Source of the DNA: Photorhabdus caribbeanensis
GTDB lineage: Bacteria > Pseudomonadota > Gammaproteobacteria > Enterobacterales > Enterobacteriaceae
Length of the DNA: 64,000 bases
Direction: 5' to 3'
Assembly: GCF_018448885.1 (NCBI RefSeq)
Contig: NZ_RCWB01000024.1
Span: 17,377 to 81,376 of the forward strand
Shown: positions 63,810 through 64,000 of the stretch, piece by piece
How positions within the stretch are numbered: position 1 is the stretch's first letter
Layout of the letters: every line of letters starts with the position of its first letter
Translations under genes and position numbers: made by a program
The notes under the pieces: model-generated
The model's database searches: none
The model's input: only the letters and a program-made list of their open reading frames with translations
What the model was told of the DNA's origin: nothing

Positions 63810-64000
63810 ACCCGAATTCTGCTTAAGCCATCATTGAAATATCTTTCTCTGAGTAGAAAATTTTCAGTGATGGCTTTTTCAATTTAAGGCTGTAAGCAAT
63901 CAATCCACCTAAAACACACAACAGAAAGCCTTTTATACTTCGGTGGCGCGAGTGCTCAATTTGAGAAATGGTCTTTAATTGCCCATTAATCGTTTCGATG
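63810..64000 (-). mobile_element. IS982-family insertion sequence, partial
   Basis: The end of an insertion sequence cut by the window edge. The likely terminal repeat starts ACCCGAATTCTGC at 63810, just outside the transposase stop, as in IS982-type elements. The other end and target duplication lie outside. Confidence 0.7.
63823..64000 (-). CDS. IS982-family transposase, C-terminal part
   Basis: 58 codons plus stop, read from base 63999 and open to the window edge. The sequence [20 protein letters not shown] followed by [14 protein letters not shown] is the typical end of IS982-family DDE transposases, where IETVN and IEHSRHRS are conserved. The catalytic Glu region lies around the cut. 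No frameshift is seen in this part. Confidence 0.8.
   Translation of the reverse strand, partial: IETINGQLKTISQIEHSRHRSIKGFLLCVLGGLIAYSLKLKKPSLKIFYSEKDISMMA

Overview
The window reads as chromosome of an insect-associated Morganellaceae gammaproteobacterium, most likely Photorhabdus (possibly Xenorhabdus). This is inferred from moderately AT-rich DNA, an enterobacterial gene order, an arn (pbgPE) lipid A operon, a hemin-uptake locus, ERIC repeats and AT-rich accessory islands. No database search was run.

Backbone order follows the E. coli 37-38 min region with insertions: pheT(partial)-ihfA-btuC-btuD-[arnBCADTEF]-nlpC-[accessory island 11.9-31.7 kb]-membrane protein-hmuVUTSR-hemP-aroH-ppsR/ppsA-rprA-ydiK/ydiJ-menI(ydiI)-[defence-like hotspot 48.7-52.4 kb]-sufABCDSE-ldtE-lpp-crotonase-pykF-IS982 edge. 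arnBCADTEF, which adds L-Ara4N to lipid A, is preceded by a PhoP-box-like site. The sRNA gene rprA, not an ORF, is recognisable on the minus strand between ppsA and ydiK.

The first accessory region (11.9-31.7 kb) holds a secreted protein of unknown function, a SASA/SGNH-type hydrolase, a DUF1778 antitoxin remnant lacking its DNA-binding part, an FlhE-like periplasmic protein far from any flagellar gene, a four-gene MacAB-TolC-like exporter (separate ATPase, permease, outer-membrane channel, adaptor), a small secreted protein, and a seven-gene operon-like cluster. The cluster encodes a ZapE-like ATPase, a TauE/SafE permease, an HpaB-like flavin monooxygenase, a Rieske oxygenase, a diaminobutyrate-type aminotransferase, a lysine/ornithine N-hydroxylase and a PaiB-like FMN protein. 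It looks like a non-NRPS/PKS pathway for an N-oxidised small molecule. It is bracketed by a direct repeat of the 3' end and terminator of the small secreted protein gene. A Gly-Gly-Gly-Thr repeat protein and a RamA-like regulator with Fur-box-like sites follow.

The second accessory region (48.7-52.4 kb, between menI and sufA) holds an intact two-gene operon, a nucleotidyltransferase and a DUF262 protein, followed by decayed partial copies of the same genes and of the menI 3' end, and by two truncated Hok-type toxin genes. It looks like a locus where a defence- or TA-like module was repeatedly gained, duplicated and eroded. This and the 21.3-29.3 kb cluster are the best candidates for undescribed biology here.

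Three genes carry in-frame short tandem repeats: nlpC (6 bp), the DUF262 gene (15 bp) and the Gly-rich gene (12 bp). Fur-box-like sites precede hemP, sufA and the ramA-like gene, linking heme uptake, Fe-S assembly and that regulator to iron status. No tRNA, rRNA or CRISPR array was seen.
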